5,862 bases of DNA from Aequorivita sp. (GTDB lineage: Bacteria > Bacteroidota > Bacteroidia > Flavobacteriales > Flavobacteriaceae). This document shows, one piece after another, positions 4,855 to 5,862 of this stretch. The stretch's first letter is position 1. Every line of letters begins with the position of its first letter. Where the stretch lies: NCBI GenBank assembly GCA_002733915.1, contig NVXN01000008.1, forward strand, positions 86,124 to 91,985, read 5' to 3'. The translations under genes and the position numbers were made by a program. Below the pieces are notes generated by a model. The model was not told where the DNA came from, made no database searches, and saw only the letters and a program-made list of their open reading frames with translations.

Positions 4855-5733
4855 TTAATAATACAAATCGTCTGTGCGCAAATTTAAGAAGCGCTGCGTA
4901 GCTATGAATGTGCTTACCCAAGTTATTAAAACACCCATTAAAAATATAAATATAAAAAGTATGCCTAATAGCACCGGATCGCCTAATAATTGTAATTGCG
5001 GGAAACTTTGGTTGAGGTAATAAAGCACTATACCCATCCCTATCATTGCCACAATAGCTCCAACAATTCCTAATCGGACGCTTTTCCAAACAAAAGGCTT
5101 TCGGATGAACTTTTTAGTGGCACCCACCATTTGCATTGTTTTAATAGTAAATCGCTTTGCATAAATACTCAATCGAATGCTGCTATTTATAAGCAATACG
5201 GCGATAAACGTAAAAATTCCGCTGATAACTAAAACCCAAAAACTGATGCGCTTTACGTTTTCGGTGAGTTGTGCTATCAAAGGTTTGTCATAAATTACAT
5301 CGTCCACAAAACCTTTGCTTTTAAGCTCGTTGGTTATCTCTTCCATTTTTTGTGGGGTCACATAATCTGCCAAAATGTAAACATCAATACTGTTTTGCAA
5401 CGGGTTGTCGCCCAAATATTCAATGAAATTTTCGCCCAATGTCTCTTGGTGTTCCTTGGCGGCATCTTCTTTTGAAACGAAAGTTGCAGACTTTGTGTAT
5501 TCGGCCAAGGCAAGACTTTGCTTCAGTTGTGTGATTTCAACTTCCTTCGCCGTATCCTTTAAAAATACGGTTATTGCAATTTGTTCCTTGAAGTAATCGG
5601 CTACTTTTTTTGAATTCAAAACCAATAATCCCAACAATCCCAAAAGGAAAAGCACTAGTGAAATACTGATAACTACTGAAAAATAGGAGGAAATCAATCT
5701 GCGTTTTTGATATTTTTCAAAAGAAGAACTCAT
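4855..5733 (-). CDS. ftsX: Cell division protein FtsX (ABC-type permease subunit)
   Basis: 292 aa, normal for FtsX. The N-terminus is cytoplasmic. TM1 is at about 17-39, a periplasmic extracellular domain runs from about 40 to 162 (ITVFLKD, QTLGENFIEYLGDNPLQNSIDV, the usual 'NPLP-S' type motif), and TM2-TM4 are at about 163-184, 220-240 and 254-277. The loop after TM2 has SIRLSIYAKRFTIKTMQMVGAT, typical of FtsX/MacB permeases. With the ATPase FtsE, FtsX transmits a signal across the membrane to peptidoglycan hydrolases or their activators during division. No ftsE is in the window, which fits the Bacteroidetes pattern of ftsE elsewhere. ATG 5731-5733 is the first gene start of the leftward cluster. 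Confidence 0.95.
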   Translation of the reverse strand: MSSSFEKYQKRRLISSYFSVVISISLVLFLLGLLGLLVLNSKKVADYFKEQIAITVFLKDTAKEVEITQLKQSLALAEYTKSATFVSKEDAAKEHQETLGENFIEYLGDNPLQNSIDVYILADYVTPQKMEEITNELKSKGFVDDVIYDKPLIAQLTENVKRISFWVLVISGIFTFIAVLLINSSIRLSIYAKRFTIKTMQMVGATKKFIRKPFVWKSVRLGIVGAIVAMIGMGIVLYYLNQSFPQLQLLGDPVLLGILFIFIFLMGVLITWVSTFIATQRFLNLRTDDLYY

Positions 5734-5754
5734 AGGGTTTACTGAATTTTGCCG

Positions 5755-5762
5755 TAAAAATA
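5755..5762 (-). promoter_or_regulatory. Candidate -7 box for ftsX
   Basis: On the - strand TATTTTTA (5762 to 5755) matches the Bacteroidetes -7 consensus TAnnTTTG except for the last base, and lies 21 bp before the ftsX ATG. The nearest upstream TTG (5791-5789) is 26 bp away, longer than usual. Weak. Confidence 0.2.
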
Positions 5763-5766
5763 CAAG

Positions 5767-5774
5767 TAATTTTG
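5767..5774 (+). promoter_or_regulatory. Rightward TAnnTTTG box (distal)
   Basis: TAATTTTG is an exact match to the Bacteroidetes -7 consensus, pointing away from ftsX. A TTG lies 15 bp upstream (5749-5751), a little closer than usual. It could serve a divergent gene beginning after the window end. Confidence 0.25.
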
Positions 5775-5823
5775 CATCTTGTGTTAAACAACGCCGAAAG
5801 TTTCCAATTTGTTATAATAAGAT

Positions 5824-5831
5824 TAAATTTG
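5824..5831 (+). promoter_or_regulatory. Rightward TAnnTTTG box (proximal)
   Basis: TAAATTTG is an exact match to the -7 consensus. Transcription would start near 5838 and give a short leader if the next gene begins just past 5862. No TTG lies at the right upstream distance. The 129 bp from 5734 to 5862 contain no gene, and the two boxes here are the only signals I see. Confidence 0.3.
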
Positions 5832-5862
5832 GGGTGCCTTAAATTAAATTATTATCAAAAAC

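Noticed and set aside
4700..5089. A 129-codon open frame on the - strand across the ftsX/DUF3098 junction.
   Set aside because: It overlaps two genes with clear family motifs and has no recognisable composition or domain; it is a shadow frame.
1..5862. Search for CRISPR arrays, tRNA/rRNA genes, transposases, terminal inverted repeats or att sites.
   Set aside because: No regularly spaced repeats, cloverleaf-like sequence, transposase motifs or element ends were seen on either strand.

Overview
The window looks like a piece of a Flavobacteriia (probably Flavobacteriaceae) chromosome. The support is an AT-rich sequence, a type IX secretion (T9SS) C-terminal sorting domain, TAnnTTTG-like promoter boxes, no clear Shine-Dalgarno sequences, and the gene order ftsX - DUF3098 - uppP - truB, which I recall as common in that group (recollection, not a search).

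Left part (1-1668, + strand). The window opens inside a secreted agmatine-deiminase/peptidylarginine-deiminase-like enzyme. Its remaining part holds a probable catalytic-cysteine motif, an Ig-like domain and a T9SS sorting domain, and it is followed by a good intrinsic terminator. Next come two tandem paralogous genes for small exported TPR-type proteins (114 and 113 aa), about 82% identical in their core. They share leader features, and the first carries a 20-bp tandem duplication that has moved its stop codon.

Right part (1674-5733, - strand). Six genes in one direction read ftsX -> DUF3098 -> uppP -> truB -> TonB-like -> tag. The junctions DUF3098/uppP and uppP/truB are one-base stop/start overlaps (TAGTG and TAATG), so at least these three are probably translationally coupled. 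The contents combine envelope work (FtsX, undecaprenyl-pyrophosphate phosphatase, a two-helix membrane protein, a TonB-C-like periplasmic protein) with RNA modification (TruB) and DNA repair (Tag). Tag and the second TPR gene converge with only 5 bp between their stop codons.

Right edge (5734-5862). There is no gene here, but rightward TAnnTTTG boxes suggest a divergent gene starting just past the window.

Most of the region is ordinary housekeeping sequence. The less usual parts are the truncated PPAD-like secreted deiminase and the tandem stand-alone TPR modules. I see no CRISPR array, insertion sequence, tRNA, rRNA or phage genes.
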